Made by a program: the position numbers and the translations under genes. DNA of 64,000 nucleotides from Mycolicibacterium moriokaense (GTDB lineage Bacteria; Actinomycetota; Actinomycetes; Mycobacteriales; Mycobacteriaceae), in the NCBI RefSeq assembly GCF_010726085.1, contig NZ_AP022560.1:4960001-5024000 (forward strand), in the 5' to 3' direction. Numbering within the stretch: the first letter of the stretch is position 1; the number at the start of each line of letters is the position of its first letter. Under the pieces are notes generated by a model. The model worked only from the letters and a program-made list of their open reading frames with translations. It had not been told where the DNA came from and made no database searches. Below are positions 27,656-37,492 of this stretch, one piece after another.

Positions 27656-28284
27656 CAGATCCGACGGGCGCGGGCCAGCCAGGCCGGCTCGTCGACAATC
27701 GACCCGGCGGGTAGGCCGATCGCGTCGACGTGCGGTTCGTGCACCACACCGCGATAGGTGGTCTCGTCGAGCGCCTCCAGGATCCAGCCGTCGCGGAGCG
27801 CCTCGCGGATCACGCGTTCACTGACCTCGGGGCCGAAGCCGCGACCCTTGTCGGACAGCGCCAAAACGTGCACCAGCGCTCCCGGGGTGCAGGCGGCGTG
27901 CAGGCTCGCGACGTATTTGACCCGGTCGGCGTCGTCGAAGATGTGGAACAGCGCGCTGTCGATGACGGTGTCGTAGCGCGCCTCGACGCCGAGGTTCAGG
28001 GCGTCGGCGACCTCGAAGCGGGCGTCGACCCCCTTCTCGGCGGCGTTGGCGCGGGCCTGCTCGATCGCGGTCGGTGCGCTGTCGACGCCGAGTACGTCGT
28101 AGCCCAACCGGGTAAGCAGGATCGTGTGCTCGCCGGTGCCGCAACCGGCATCGAGCACCTTGCCGCGTACCAGGCCGGCGCGTTCGAGGCCGACGATCGC
28201 GGGTTGCGGCTCGCCGATCACCCACGGTGCGGTGTGGGACTTGTAGGCGTTGTCGAATAGGGAGAGGGTGGGTGTGGAATCCAT
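27655..28284 (-). CDS. Class I SAM-dependent methyltransferase
   Basis: The 209-residue methyltransferase has SAM motif I VLDAGCGTGEHTILL (about 43-57), the acidic end of strand 2 in VLGVDSAPTAIEQA and motif II-like VADALNL. It starts MDSTPTLSLFDNAY. No substrate-recognition domain is visible, so a small molecule is more likely than a macromolecule. Divergent from the NTF2-like gene (52 bp) and convergent with the catabolic operon through the hairpin. The acceptor is unknown. Confidence 0.85.
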   Translation of the reverse strand: MDSTPTLSLFDNAYKSHTAPWVIGEPQPAIVGLERAGLVRGKVLDAGCGTGEHTILLTRLGYDVLGVDSAPTAIEQARANAAEKGVDARFEVADALNLGVEARYDTVIDSALFHIFDDADRVKYVASLHAACTPGALVHVLALSDKGRGFGPEVSERVIREALRDGWILEALDETTYRGVVHEPHVDAIGLPAGSIVDEPAWLARARRI

Positions 28285-28336
28285 GCGATCCAGCGTTCTA
28301 CCTCAACCTAACTTCAGGTCAAGGGAGATCTAGGTC

Positions 28337-28732
28337 ATGTCCATCACCGACTCGGATGCGATCGTCGACGTCGCCGATCAGCTGTTCGGCGCCATCACCA
28401 ACGGCGACATCGCCGCGGTCACAGCACTGTGGGACGACGACGTCGTCGTCTGGAAGGTTGCCGACCGCGAACGCGACAAGGAGCGGGCGCTGCGGGTGAT
28501 CGAGTGGTTCATCGGCACGACCACTGACCGTCGCTACGAAGTCCTCGAACGCCACGTGATCGACGGCGGTTTCATGCAGCAGCACATCCTGCACGCCACC
28601 GGGCGCAACGGCGGATTGATCGCCATGCGCGTCTGCATCGTGGTCAAGGTGGGCGGCAACGGACTGATCACCCGGATCGACGAATACTTCGACCCCGCGG
28701 AGATCGCCCCTCTGCTGGAGCCGACGACCTGA
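28337..28732 (+). CDS. NTF2-like / SnoaL-like protein
   Basis: The 131-residue protein has the small cone-shaped NTF2 fold pattern: helix DVADQLFGAITNGDIAAVTALW, the DDDVVVWKV strand, an ERHVIDGGFMQQHILHAT strand pair and a final RIDEYFDPAEIAPLL. Relatives are ketosteroid isomerase-like enzymes, polyketide cyclases or dehydratases, or ligand-binding proteins. It is 11 bp upstream of the YceI-like gene, presumably co-transcribed. Specific activity cannot be told. Confidence 0.75.
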   Translation: MSITDSDAIVDVADQLFGAITNGDIAAVTALWDDDVVVWKVADRERDKERALRVIEWFIGTTTDRRYEVLERHVIDGGFMQQHILHATGRNGGLIAMRVCIVVKVGGNGLITRIDEYFDPAEIAPLLEPTT

Positions 28733-28743
28733 CAGGAGACGAC

Positions 28744-29277
28744 ATGGCAAGCCTCAGCGAATTTTTCAGCGATCCGGCCTCGACCGGGGCGTGGACCGTC
28801 GTGCCCGAGCAATCCAGAATCGTGGCGAAAGCGAAGTCCTTCTGGGGCGCGATGCCGGTCAAGGTGCGCTTCACCGAGTTCACCGGGGACGGCCAAGTCA
28901 CCGCTCCCCAAACGGTTTTCGGCCGCCTCGACATCAAGGTCGCCTCGCTGCGCACCGGCATCGGCAGACGGGACGACCATCTGCGGTCCGCCGATTTCTT
29001 TGAGGCCGAGAAGTTCCCGGACATCAGCGTGGTGGTCACGGCCGCGGACGCCGTCGACGTCAATTCCGTCGACCTGCGCGCACAGCTGACCGTCAAGGGC
29101 ACCACGAACCCGCTGAACCTGAAGGCCAAGGTGACGCCGGTAGGCGACGGCGGAATGCGCCTGTCGACCGAGGCGACGATCAACCGCAATGACTTCGGCG
29201 TCGACGGCAACATGGCGGGGATGATCCCCGACACCGTGAAGATCTCCGGCGAGATCGTGTTCCGACACGTGGACTAA
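28744..29277 (+). CDS. YceI-family lipid-binding lipocalin-like protein
   Basis: The 177-residue YceI-domain protein has the strand pattern GAWTVVPEQSRIVAKAKSF, the TGIGRRDDHLRSADFFEAEKFP core and VKGTTNPLNLKAKV. YceI proteins form an extended lipocalin-like barrel binding isoprenoid quinones or other amphiphiles. No signal peptide is seen, so it is probably cytosolic. An AGGAG site precedes ATG 28744. The position just upstream of the NADH dehydrogenase genes is suggestive but proves nothing. Confidence 0.88.
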   Translation: MASLSEFFSDPASTGAWTVVPEQSRIVAKAKSFWGAMPVKVRFTEFTGDGQVTAPQTVFGRLDIKVASLRTGIGRRDDHLRSADFFEAEKFPDISVVVTAADAVDVNSVDLRAQLTVKGTTNPLNLKAKVTPVGDGGMRLSTEATINRNDFGVDGNMAGMIPDTVKISGEIVFRHVD

Positions 29278-29294
29278 CCCGTACGATCGGCCTC

Positions 29295-29696
29295 ATGGTC
29301 GAGTCATCGCGTCCGCTGCGGGTCCTCGTCTACAGCGACAATCCCAGGACCCGAGAGCAAGTGAAGCTCGCGCTCGGCAAGCGCGTGCACCCTGATCTGC
29401 CGGAGCTGACGTACGTCGAGGTCGCCACGGGTCCGATGGTGATCCGGCAGATGGATGAGGGCGGGTTCGATCTGGTGATCCTCGACGGGGAGGCGACTCC
29501 GACCGGCGGCATGGGGATCGCCAAACAGCTCAAGGACGAGATCGCCGACTGCCCACCGGTGCTCCTGCTCACCGGACGACCCGACGACCGTTGGCTGGCC
29601 AGCTGGTCCCGGGCGGAGGCCGCGGTTCCCCACCCGATCGACCCGATCCAATTGGGCGATGCGGTGGTGTCGCTCCTGCGCGCACCCGTTCAATAG
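29295..29696 (+). CDS. Atypical receiver-domain protein (Rv3143-like)
   Basis: Stand-alone receiver-like protein of 133 residues, in the position of M. tuberculosis Rv3143 just ahead of nuoA. The phosphoacceptor Asp64 (LVILDGEATP) and Thr93 (LLTGRP) are present. However, the acidic pair is reduced to Ser14-Asp15 (VYSDNP) and the conserved Lys is replaced by His113 (VPHPIDP). It has no output domain. It may be a pseudo-receiver sensing by binding rather than phosphorylation, possibly linked to complex I expression or assembly because the synteny is conserved. ATG 29295; 17 bp after YceI. Confidence 0.85.
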   Translation: MVESSRPLRVLVYSDNPRTREQVKLALGKRVHPDLPELTYVEVATGPMVIRQMDEGGFDLVILDGEATPTGGMGIAKQLKDEIADCPPVLLLTGRPDDRWLASWSRAEAAVPHPIDPIQLGDAVVSLLRAPVQ

Positions 29697-29859
29697 CAAA
29701 CGCACGAATCCACTTGTCGCCCTTGCCGATTCGCGGCATGCCAAGGCAGCGAAAGTGTGATCTTAGACATACTAACCCCAACGTGTGGCGCTCATCGCCA
29801 GGCCCGCTAGGGTGTGGGTAAGCTCACATCGACAGCCCACGAGGGAGCGTTAGCCCGGC

Positions 29860-30231
29860 ATGGATTTGTACACGCCAATATTGGTACTCGGCGCGGTCGC
29901 GGCCGCCTTCGCGATCGGCTCGGTCGGAATCGCTCTGGTGGTCGGCCCCAGGCGCTACAACCAGAGCAAACTCGAGGCCTACGAGTGCGGCATCGAGCCG
30001 GTTCCTGAGCTGGCCAGCGCGCACTCGGCGGGCCAGCGGTTCCCGATCAAGTACTACCTGACGGCGATGTTGTTCATCATCTTCGACATCGAGATCGTCT
30101 TCCTCTACCCGTGGGCGGTCGCATTCGACAATCTCGGACTGTTTGCGCTGGTAGAGATGCTGCTCTTCATGGTGGTGGTGTTCGTGGCCTACGCCTACGT
30201 CTGGCGGCGGGGAGGTCTGTCATGGGAATAG
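29860..30231 (+). CDS. nuoA: NADH-quinone oxidoreductase subunit A
   Basis: Small membrane subunit of type I NADH dehydrogenase, 123 residues with three membrane helices and the conserved loop [11 protein letters not shown] (quinone-channel loop between helices 1 and 2). Opens the 14-gene nuo operon. The upstream 163 bp hold the likely promoter; TAGGGT at 29808-29813 is a possible -10 but no convincing -35 is seen. Its last 10 bp overlap nuoB. Confidence 0.96.
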   Translation: MDLYTPILVLGAVAAAFAIGSVGIALVVGPRRYNQSKLEAYECGIEPVPELASAHSAGQRFPIKYYLTAMLFIIFDIEIVFLYPWAVAFDNLGLFALVEMLLFMVVVFVAYAYVWRRGGLSWE

Positions 30232-30776
30232 AGGAAAAGCTGCCCGGCGGGATCCTGCTCTCGACGGTGGAGAAGGTCGCCGGCTATATCCGCAAGGGCT
30301 CGCTGTGGCCGGCGACGTTCGGGCTGGCCTGCTGTGCGATCGAGATGATGGCCACGGCCGGCCCGCGGTTCGACATCTCACGGTTTGGTATGGAGCGGTT
30401 CTCGGCGACCCCGCGCCAAGCCGATCTGATGATCGTCGCAGGTCGGGTCAGCCAGAAGATGGCCCCGGTGCTACGCCAGATCTACGACCAGATGGCCGAA
30501 CCCAAATGGGTGCTGTCGATGGGGGTGTGCGCGTCCTCGGGCGGGATGTTCAATAACTACGCCATCGTCCAGGGCGTCGATCACATCGTCCCGGTCGACA
30601 TCTACCTGCCCGGCTGCCCACCGCGCCCGGAGATGCTGCTGCACGCAATCCTCAAGCTGCACGACAAGATTCAAGAGATGCCGCTGGGCGTTCACCGCGA
30701 GGAGGCGATCCGCGAAGCCGAGAAGGCTGCCCTTTCGGTCACCCCGACCATCGAGCTCAAGGGTTTGCTGCGGTGA
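30222..30776 (+). CDS. nuoB: NADH-quinone oxidoreductase subunit B
   Basis: Peripheral-arm subunit carrying the terminal iron-sulfur cluster N2, which reduces menaquinone. The 184-residue protein has the N2 ligands in [19 protein letters not shown] and [12 protein letters not shown] 30222 ([10 protein letters not shown]) lies inside the nuoA end, 10 bp overlap; the frame is open further upstream but within nuoA. The stop overlaps the nuoC GTG start. Confidence 0.97.
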   Translation: MGIEEKLPGGILLSTVEKVAGYIRKGSLWPATFGLACCAIEMMATAGPRFDISRFGMERFSATPRQADLMIVAGRVSQKMAPVLRQIYDQMAEPKWVLSMGVCASSGGMFNNYAIVQGVDHIVPVDIYLPGCPPRPEMLLHAILKLHDKIQEMPLGVHREEAIREAEKAALSVTPTIELKGLLR

Positions 30777-31480
30777 GTGAGGACGAAAACGGCGCCCGCC
30801 CCGGGCCACAGGCCGACATCGACCCGCCCGAGATCATCGGCGTGCGGCGCGGCATGTTCGGGGCCCGAGGATCCGGCGACACGTCGGGCTACGGCCGCCT
30901 CATCCGCCCGGTGGCACTGCCCGGCAGCTCGCCCCGCCCCTACGGCGGTTACTTCGACGACGTCGTCGACACCCTGGAAGCCGCGCTCGGTGAGGACGGC
31001 TATGCCGAGTCGATCGAGCGGGTCGTCGTCTACCGCGATGAGCTGACCTTGGAGGTCGACCGCACGCAGTTGCCCACGGTGGCGCAGGCGCTGCGCGACG
31101 ATCCCGGGTTGCGGTTCGAATTGTGTCTGGGGGTCAGCGGGGTGCATTACCCCGAGGACAAGGGCCGTGAGCTGCATGCGGTGTACCCGCTGATGTCGAT
31201 CACGCACAACCGCCGTATCCGGGTGGAGGTGGCCACTCCGGATGAGGATCCGCACATCCCGTCGCTGTACGGCGTGTATCCGACCGTGGACTGGCATGAG
31301 CGCGAAACCTACGACTTCTTCGGGATCATCTTCGACGGCCATCCCGCCCTGACGCGTATCGAAATGCCCGACGACTGGGTGGGACACCCGCAACGCAAGG
31401 ACTACCCGTTGGGCGGAATCCCGGTGCAGTACCACGGCGCCGAGATCCCGCCGCCCGATCAGCGGAGGGCCTACAACTAA
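30773..31480 (+). CDS. nuoC: NADH-quinone oxidoreductase subunit C
   Basis: Peripheral-arm subunit linking NuoB, NuoD and NuoI; 235 residues with the 30-kDa-subunit signature [17 protein letters not shown]. The N-terminal 40 residues (acidic, then [16 protein letters not shown]) are typical of actinobacterial NuoC. GTG start in a 4-bp overlap with nuoB; the stop TAA shares its last base with the nuoD ATG. Confidence 0.96.
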   Translation: MSEDENGARPGPQADIDPPEIIGVRRGMFGARGSGDTSGYGRLIRPVALPGSSPRPYGGYFDDVVDTLEAALGEDGYAESIERVVVYRDELTLEVDRTQLPTVAQALRDDPGLRFELCLGVSGVHYPEDKGRELHAVYPLMSITHNRRIRVEVATPDEDPHIPSLYGVYPTVDWHERETYDFFGIIFDGHPALTRIEMPDDWVGHPQRKDYPLGGIPVQYHGAEIPPPDQRRAYN

Positions 31481-32826
31481 TGAGCACATCGCCAACCCCG
31501 CCCGAATCGGGCGGCGGTACCGAAACCGTGGTCGTCGTCGGCGGACAGGACTGGGACCAGGTCGTCGAAGCCGCCAAACAGAACGCCGCCGCGCACGCCG
31601 GTGAACGCATCGTCGTGAATATGGGTCCGCAGCATCCGTCCACCCATGGGGTGTTGCGGTTGATCCTGGAGATCGAGGGCGAGACGATCGTCGAGATCCG
31701 CTGCGGGATCGGCTATCTACACACCGGCATCGAGAAGAACCTCGAATTCCGCACCTGGACCCAGGGCGTGACCTTCGTGACCCGCATGGACTACCTGTCC
31801 CCGCTGTTCAACGAAACCGTCTACTGCCTCGCGGTGGAGAAACTGCTCGGCGTCACCGACGACATCCCCGAACGCGCCAGCGTCATCCGCGTGATGATGA
31901 TGGAACTCAACCGCATCTCCAGCCACCTGGTCGCCCTGGCCACCGGCGGCATGGAACTGGGCTCCATGGGCGCGATGTTCTACGGCTTCCGCGAACGCGA
32001 ACAAATCCTGTCGATCTTCGAAACCATCACCGGGCTACGGATGAACAACGCCTACATCCGCCCCGGCGGTGTCGCGATGGATCTACCCGAGGAAGCCATC
32101 CCCCAGATCCGCCACATGCTCGAGCTGATGCCCAAACGGCTCAAAGACCTCGAAGACCTGCTGAGCGAGAACTTGATCTGGAAGGCCCGCACCCAGGGCA
32201 TCGGCTACCTGGATCTGACCGGCTGTATCGCGCTGGGGGTCACCGGGCCGGTGCTGCGCTCTACCGGCCTGCCGCATGATCTGCGTAAGGCCCAACCCTA
32301 CTGCGGGTATGAGACCTACGACTTCGACGTCATCACCGACGACGCCTGCGACTCCTACGGCCGGTATCTGATCCGGGTCAAAGAACTGCACGAGTCGCTG
32401 AAGATCATCGCCCAGTGTGTGGATCGGTTGGATGTGCCCAATCCGGGGCCGGTGATGATCGAAGACAAGAAACTCGCCTGGCCCGCCGACCTCAAACTCG
32501 GCCCCGACGGGTTGGGTAACTCCCCCGAACACATCGCCAAAATCATGGGCCACTCCATGGAAGGGCTGATCCACCACTTCAAACTCGTCACCGAAGGCAT
32601 CCGCGTCCCACCTGGACAGGTCTACGTCGCCGTGGAATCCCCCCGCGGCGAACTCGGTGTGCACATGGTCTCCGACGGCGGCACCCGCCCCTACCGCGTG
32701 CACTACCGCGACCCCTCCTTCAACAACCTCCAAGCCGTGGCAGCCATGTGCGAAGGCGGCATGGTCGCCGACGCCATCACCGCCGTCGCATCCATCGACC
32801 CCGTCATGGGAGGCGTCGACCGATGA
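31480..32826 (+). CDS. nuoD: NADH-quinone oxidoreductase subunit D
   Basis: 49-kDa-type subunit forming the quinone site with NuoB; 448 residues. It shows [16 protein letters not shown] (quinone-pocket His region), ELNRISSHL and the typical C-terminus [10 protein letters not shown]-terminal Pro/Gly/Ser-rich stretch of about 20 residues. Overlaps nuoC by 1 bp and nuoE by 4 bp. Confidence 0.97.
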   Translation: MSTSPTPPESGGGTETVVVVGGQDWDQVVEAAKQNAAAHAGERIVVNMGPQHPSTHGVLRLILEIEGETIVEIRCGIGYLHTGIEKNLEFRTWTQGVTFVTRMDYLSPLFNETVYCLAVEKLLGVTDDIPERASVIRVMMMELNRISSHLVALATGGMELGSMGAMFYGFREREQILSIFETITGLRMNNAYIRPGGVAMDLPEEAIPQIRHMLELMPKRLKDLEDLLSENLIWKARTQGIGYLDLTGCIALGVTGPVLRSTGLPHDLRKAQPYCGYETYDFDVITDDACDSYGRYLIRVKELHESLKIIAQCVDRLDVPNPGPVMIEDKKLAWPADLKLGPDGLGNSPEHIAKIMGHSMEGLIHHFKLVTEGIRVPPGQVYVAVESPRGELGVHMVSDGGTRPYRVHYRDPSFNNLQAVAAMCEGGMVADAITAVASIDPVMGGVDR

Positions 32827-33692
32827 CCGTATTCCTCGAGCTCGGTCAGCGACCCGACGAGCCCGGCCCACCGATCCAGGGCCCCAAGACATATCCCGCC
32901 GACGTGGCCGCGCGCCTGGCGGCCGATGCCGAGACGATCATCGCCAAGTATCCGCACAACCGCTCGGCATTGCTGCCGCTGCTGCACCTCGTCCAGTCCG
33001 AGGACGGGTGCCTGACACCGGCGGGAATCGCGTTCTGCGCCAAGCAGTTGGGCCTGACCGACGCCGAAGTCACCGCAGTGGCGACGTTCTACTCGATGTA
33101 CCGTCGCACGCCGACCGGTGAGTACCTGGTCGGGGTGTGCACCAACACCCTGTGCGCGATCATGGGCGGCGACGCGATCCTCGACACGCTACAAGAGCAC
33201 CTGGGTGTGCACGCCGGTGAAACCACCCCCGACGGCCGCGTCACCCTCGAACACATCGAGTGCAACGCCGCCTGCGACTACGCACCCGTCGTCATGGTCA
33301 ACTGGGAATTCTTCGACAACCAAACACCATCCTCGGCCCGCGACCTCGTCGATGCACTGCGCGAGGGCCGACCACCCGTCCCAACCCGCGGTGCGCCGCT
33401 GTGCACGTTCAAGGAGACTGCGAGAGTGCTTGCGGGCCTGCCCGATCCGGAGGCGGCCGCGGCACAGACACCGGCCGGAAACGCCACTCTCGCGGGGCTG
33501 CGCATCGCGAAGGAACGCGGCATGGAGGCGCCCGCGGTCGACGCGGTGACAGACTCGGCCAGTGGACCCGACGACGCGAAGGTCGCCGCAGAGGCCACGA
33601 GGGACCAGCCCGCGGCGGGCCCGTCGGCCACGGTGCCGCCCGAGCCGAATAAGCCCGAAACCGACCCGAAGGCAACGGATTCGAAAGAATGA
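32823..33692 (+). CDS. nuoE: NADH-quinone oxidoreductase subunit E with long C-terminal tail
   Basis: 24-kDa-type subunit with the 2Fe-2S cluster N1a. Ligands are in [10 protein letters not shown] and IECNAACDY. At 289 residues it is longer than E. coli NuoE (166). After about residue 195 there is a low-complexity Ala/Pro/Glu tail ending [10 protein letters not shown], an actinobacterial feature extended here. ATG 32823 overlaps nuoD by 4 bp; upstream open frame lies within nuoD. The stop overlaps nuoF by 4 bp. Confidence 0.95.
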   Translation: MTVFLELGQRPDEPGPPIQGPKTYPADVAARLAADAETIIAKYPHNRSALLPLLHLVQSEDGCLTPAGIAFCAKQLGLTDAEVTAVATFYSMYRRTPTGEYLVGVCTNTLCAIMGGDAILDTLQEHLGVHAGETTPDGRVTLEHIECNAACDYAPVVMVNWEFFDNQTPSSARDLVDALREGRPPVPTRGAPLCTFKETARVLAGLPDPEAAAAQTPAGNATLAGLRIAKERGMEAPAVDAVTDSASGPDDAKVAAEATRDQPAAGPSATVPPEPNKPETDPKATDSKE

Positions 33693-35005
33693 CACCACTG
33701 ACTCCCGTGTTGAGCCGGTTCTGGGACGAACCTGAACCCTGGTCGATGGAGACCTACCGTCGCCATGACGGCTACCGTGCGCTGGAGCGCGCGCTCGCCA
33801 TGGATCCCGACGATCTCATCGCCACCGTGAAGGACTCGGGCCTGCGTGGGCGTGGTGGCGCAGGGTTCCCGACGGGTACCAAGTGGTCGTTCATTCCCCA
33901 GGACGACACGGGGGCGGGCGCCAAGCCGCACTATCTGGTGGTCAACGCCGACGAGTCCGAACCCGGTACGTGCAAAGACATTCCGCTGATGCTGACCACG
34001 CCGCACTTCCTGGTCGAGGGCGTCATTATCGCGGCCTACGCGATCCGGGCGCACCACGCGTTCATCTACGTCCGCGGCGAGGTCGTACCGGTGCTGCGGC
34101 GCCTGCAGGCCGCGGTCGCCGAGGCGTACGACGCCGGCTATCTCGGCACCAACATTCTGGACTCGGGCTTCGATCTCGAACTCATCGTGCACGCCGGCGC
34201 GGGCGCCTACATCTGCGGCGAGGAGACAGCGCTGCTGGACTCGCTGGAGGGTCGACGCGGGCAGCCGCGCCTGCGCCCGCCGTTTCCGGCGGTTGCGGGC
34301 CTGTACGCGTCGCCGACGGTGGTCAACAACGTCGAATCGATCGCCAGCGTCCCGCCCGTGCTGCTCAACGGGGTCGACTGGTTCCGGTCGATGGGCAGCG
34401 AGAAATCGCCCGGCTTCACGCTGTATTCGCTGTCGGGTCACGTCACCACGCCCGGACAGTACGAGGCGCCACTGGGCATCACGATGCGCGAGCTGCTCGA
34501 GTACGCCGGCGGAATAAGGGCGGGCCACAAGCTGAAGTTCTGGACGCCCGGCGGCTCGTCCACGCCGCTGCTCACCGACGAACATCTCGACGTGCCACTG
34601 GATTACGAGGGCATGGCGAGCGTCGGGACGATGCTCGGCACCAAGGCGTTGCAGGTGTTCGACGAGACCACCTGCGTGGTGCGTGCGGTGCGGCGCTGGA
34701 CGCAGTTCTACGCACACGAATCGTGTGGCAAGTGCACACCGTGCCGAGAGGGCACCTACTGGCTGGCGCAGATCTACGAGCGGCTCGAGACCGGCAGGGG
34801 CACCGAAGCCGACATCGACAAGCTGCTGGACATCGCCGACAACATCAACGGGAAGTCGTTCTGCGCGTTGGGTGACGGCGCCGCCGCACCGATCCTGTCG
34901 TCGATCAAGTACTTCCGCGACGAGTACGTCGAGCACCTGGCCGGCGGATGTCCGTTCGACCCGCACGCCTCGACGCTGATGGCAACGGAAGGGGTGGGGG
35001 TCTAG
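33689..35005 (+). CDS. nuoF: NADH-quinone oxidoreductase subunit F (NADH/FMN site)
   Basis: NADH-oxidising subunit, 438 residues, binding FMN and 4Fe-4S cluster N3. Visible are GLRGRGGAGFPTGTKW (FMN/NADH glycine loop, about 51-66), the ESCGKCTPCREGT cluster motif and SFCALGDGA. It ends ATEGVGV then TAG at 35003-35005. The stop is directly followed by an ATG belonging to an inserted 99-bp repeat unit rather than to nuoG. Confidence 0.97.
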   Translation: MTPLTPVLSRFWDEPEPWSMETYRRHDGYRALERALAMDPDDLIATVKDSGLRGRGGAGFPTGTKWSFIPQDDTGAGAKPHYLVVNADESEPGTCKDIPLMLTTPHFLVEGVIIAAYAIRAHHAFIYVRGEVVPVLRRLQAAVAEAYDAGYLGTNILDSGFDLELIVHAGAGAYICGEETALLDSLEGRRGQPRLRPPFPAVAGLYASPTVVNNVESIASVPPVLLNGVDWFRSMGSEKSPGFTLYSLSGHVTTPGQYEAPLGITMRELLEYAGGIRAGHKLKFWTPGGSSTPLLTDEHLDVPLDYEGMASVGTMLGTKALQVFDETTCVVRAVRRWTQFYAHESCGKCTPCREGTYWLAQIYERLETGRGTEADIDKLLDIADNINGKSFCALGDGAAAPILSSIKYFRDEYVEHLAGGCPFDPHASTLMATEGVGV

Positions 35006-35104
35006 ATGGGTCCATTTTCTGCGCGAGCAGACGTGAAAACCCCCAAATTGCCGCGAAAAAGGGGGAGTTCGCGTCTGCTCGCCGAGGAAGGGGTGGGGGT
35101 CTAG
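35006..35104 (+). CDS. Inserted 32-codon minigene between nuoF and nuoG
   Basis: ATG immediately after the nuoF stop opens a 32-residue frame (MGPFSARADVKTPKL..., ending EEGVGV) whose TAG is immediately followed by the nuoG ATG. The inserted unit is 99 bp, a multiple of three. The peptide is basic, its last residues repeat the NuoF C-terminus because of the direct repeat, and it has no recognisable domain. It is probably a by-product of the insertion that keeps ribosomes moving between nuoF and nuoG; expression is untested. Confidence 0.4.
   Translation: MGPFSARADVKTPKLPRKRGSSRLLAEEGVGV
35023..35082. repeat. Palindromic element inside the nuo operon
   Basis: Two 22-nt arms (35023-35044 and 35061-35082) match at 19 of 22 positions around a 16-nt loop; the outer 11 bp GCGAGCAGACG/CGTCTGCTCGC and the inner CCCCC/GGGGG are perfect. 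In RNA it would form a strong hairpin between nuoF and nuoG. No U-run follows, so read-through is expected. Confidence 0.85.
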
Positions 35105-37492
35105 ATGACCGTGACCGAACCGGCCCACGACGCCCCCGCTGTCGAGATGGTGAACCTCACCATCGACGGCATCGAGGTCAGTGTGCCCAAGGGCACCTTG
35201 GTGATTCGGGCCGCCGAGCTGATCGGCATCCAGATCCCGAGGTTCTGCGATCACCCGCTGCTCGACCCGGTGGGGGCCTGCCGGCAGTGCCTCGTCGAGG
35301 TCGAGGGCCAGCGCAAGCCGATGGCCTCGTGCACGATCACCTGCACACCGGACATGGTGGTGCGCACCCAGTTGACGTCGGAGGCCGCGGACAAGGCGCA
35401 GCAGGGCGTCATGGAGCTGCTGCTGATCAACCATCCGCTCGACTGCCCGGTATGCGACAAGGGCGGCGAGTGCCCGCTACAGAACCAGGCGATGTCCAAC
35501 GGGCGGGCCGAAACCCGCTTCGAGGACGTCAAGCGAACCTTCCCCAAACCGATCAACATCTCGTCCGAGGTGCTGCTGGACCGCGAACGCTGCGTGCTGT
35601 GCGCGCGCTGCACCCGTTTCTCCCAGCAGATCGCCGGTGACCCCTTCATCGAACTGCTCGAACGCGGTGCGCTGCAGCAGGTCGGCATCGCCCCCGGCGA
35701 ACCGTTCCAGTCGTACTACTCCGGCAATACCGTGCAGATCTGCCCCGTCGGCGCGCTCACCGGTGCGGCGTACCGCTTCCGCGCCCGGCCGTTCGACCTG
35801 GTGTCCAGCCCCAGCGTCTGTGAACACTGCGCCTCGGGGTGCGCTCAGCGCACCGACCACCGCCGCGGAAAGGTCTTGCGCCGGTTGTCCGGTGACGACC
35901 CGGAAGTCAACGAGGAATGGAACTGCGACAAGGGCCGGTGGGCGTTCACCTACACCACCCAGGGCGATCGCATCACCACTCCCCTGGTCCGCGAAAACGG
36001 TGAGCTTCGACCGGCGTCGTGGTCGGAGGCCATCACCGTGGCGTCCGAGGCACTCGCCGCCGCCCGCGGCAGCGCTGGCGTGCTGCCCGGCGGACGGTTG
36101 ACCGTCGAGGATGCCTACGCCTACTCCAAGTTCGCCCGAATGGTGCTGCACACCAACGACATCGACTTCCGCGCCCGTGCACACAGCGCTGAGGAGGCCG
36201 AGTTCCTCGCCGCGCATATCGCCGGACAGCCGATGACGGTCACCTACGCCGATCTGGAGAAGGCGCCCGCAATCCTGCTGGCCGGCCTCGAGCCCGAAGA
36301 GGAATCGCCGATCGTGTTCCTGCGGCTGCGCAAGGCCGTCCGCAAGCACGGGCTTCAGGTCAAGTCGATTGCACCGTTCGCCACCCGGTCGCTGGGCAAG
36401 CTGAGCGGACAGCTGATCGCGACGGCGCCCGGCGGTGAGGGTGCGGCGCTTGACGCGCTGGCCGACGACACCCTGCTGAAGCTGCCCGGCGCCATCATCC
36501 TCGTCGGCGAACGCCTGGCCACCTCGCCCGGAGCGCTCTCCGCCGCAAGCAGATTGGCCACCGCGACCGGTGCGCGACTCGCGTGGATACCGCGACGTGC
36601 CGGTGAGCGCGGCGCCTTGGAGGCCGGGGCACTGCCCGGCCTGCTGCCCGGCGGCCGACCCCTCGCCGACGCCGCTGCGCGCGAACAGACCGCGGCGGGA
36701 TGGAATATCGGTGAGGTGCCGAGCACGCCGGGCCGCGACACCACCGCCATCCTCGACGCGGCCCGCGCGGGTGAGTTGGGGGCGCTGGTGGTCGGCGGTG
36801 TGGAACTCGCTGACCTGCCCGACCCGGACGCCGCCCTCGCGGCCCTCGACGCCGCACCGTTCGTACTGAGCCTCGAAATGCGCGAGAGCGCGGTCACCGA
36901 ACGAGCCGACGTGGTCTTCCCGGTGGCACCCGTCGTCGAGAAGGCCGGCGCATTCGTCAACTGGGAGGGCAGGACTCGCCCCTTCGAGGCGGCGTTGCAG
37001 ACCAACGCCATACCCGACCGGCGGGTGCTGGCGTTCCTCGCCGACGAGCTCGGGTACGACCTCAACGTGCCTTCGGCTCTGGTCGCCGGTGAGGAGATGG
37101 CGCGGCTGGGACTCTGGGCCGGCGAGCGGCCGAGCGCCCCATCGGTGCCGCCGGCACAGCCCGCACAGCCCGGCACGGGTCAGGCGGTGCTGGCCGGCTG
37201 GCGGCTGCTGCTCGACGAAGGACGCCTGCAGGACGGTGAACCGCACCTCGCCGGTACCGCCCGCGAACCCGTCACCCGGCTGTCGGCGGCCACCGCGGCC
37301 GAGATCGGCGTCGCAGACGACGATTTGGTGACCGTCCGCACGGAACGCGGGGAGATCACGTTGCCACTCTCGATCACCGACATGCCCGACGGCGTCGTGT
37401 GGCTGCCGCTGAACTCGCCGGGCTCGGCGGTCCACCGGCAGCTCGGCGTGACTCCTGGAACCGTCGTCTCGATCGGACGGACACAGCGATGA
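35105..37492 (+). CDS. nuoG: NADH-quinone oxidoreductase subunit G
   Basis: Largest peripheral subunit, 795 residues, wiring electrons from NuoF to NuoI. The N-terminus has the 2Fe-2S ligands [17 protein letters not shown] and the His/Cys and CxxCxxC cluster ligands ([31 protein letters not shown]). It is followed by a molybdopterin-oxidoreductase-like domain that has lost cofactor function. ATG 35105 abuts the minigene stop; its GAGGAAGGGG ribosome site comes from the second direct repeat. The stop overlaps nuoH by 4 bp. Confidence 0.97.
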   Translation: MTVTEPAHDAPAVEMVNLTIDGIEVSVPKGTLVIRAAELIGIQIPRFCDHPLLDPVGACRQCLVEVEGQRKPMASCTITCTPDMVVRTQLTSEAADKAQQGVMELLLINHPLDCPVCDKGGECPLQNQAMSNGRAETRFEDVKRTFPKPINISSEVLLDRERCVLCARCTRFSQQIAGDPFIELLERGALQQVGIAPGEPFQSYYSGNTVQICPVGALTGAAYRFRARPFDLVSSPSVCEHCASGCAQRTDHRRGKVLRRLSGDDPEVNEEWNCDKGRWAFTYTTQGDRITTPLVRENGELRPASWSEAITVASEALAAARGSAGVLPGGRLTVEDAYAYSKFARMVLHTNDIDFRARAHSAEEAEFLAAHIAGQPMTVTYADLEKAPAILLAGLEPEEESPIVFLRLRKAVRKHGLQVKSIAPFATRSLGKLSGQLIATAPGGEGAALDALADDTLLKLPGAIILVGERLATSPGALSAASRLATATGARLAWIPRRAGERGALEAGALPGLLPGGRPLADAAAREQTAAGWNIGEVPSTPGRDTTAILDAARAGELGALVVGGVELADLPDPDAALAALDAAPFVLSLEMRESAVTERADVVFPVAPVVEKAGAFVNWEGRTRPFEAALQTNAIPDRRVLAFLADELGYDLNVPSALVAGEEMARLGLWAGERPSAPSVPPAQPAQPGTGQAVLAGWRLLLDEGRLQDGEPHLAGTAREPVTRLSAATAAEIGVADDDLVTVRTERGEITLPLSITDMPDGVVWLPLNSPGSAVHRQLGVTPGTVVSIGRTQR

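Larger units (their letters stand above)
34987..35107. repeat. 22-bp direct repeats flanking a palindromic insertion
   Basis: Identical 22-bp copies (34987-35008 and 35086-35107, running GGAAGGGG to TCTAGATG) flank a 77-bp segment (35009-35085). Each copy contains the nuoF stop TAG immediately followed by ATG. This is what a target-site duplication would look like if an element had inserted at an original TAG-ATG nuoF/nuoG junction. Confidence 0.88.

Noticed and set aside
31840..32826. Shift toward C-ending codons in the second half of nuoD (and parts of nuoL), as if recombined from another species
   Set aside because: Only an impression from reading; it needs codon-usage statistics and alignments that cannot be run here, and the proteins are normal.
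35023..35082. Intrinsic terminator splitting the nuo operon
   Set aside because: The hairpin is strong but no U-run follows and nuoG-N downstream would be lost; it is better explained as an inserted palindromic element.
33278..35434. 718-codon antisense frame over nuoE/nuoF/nuoG
   Set aside because: Arg/His/Gly-rich composition and perfect coincidence with the third-position bias of nuoF; no recognisable motif.
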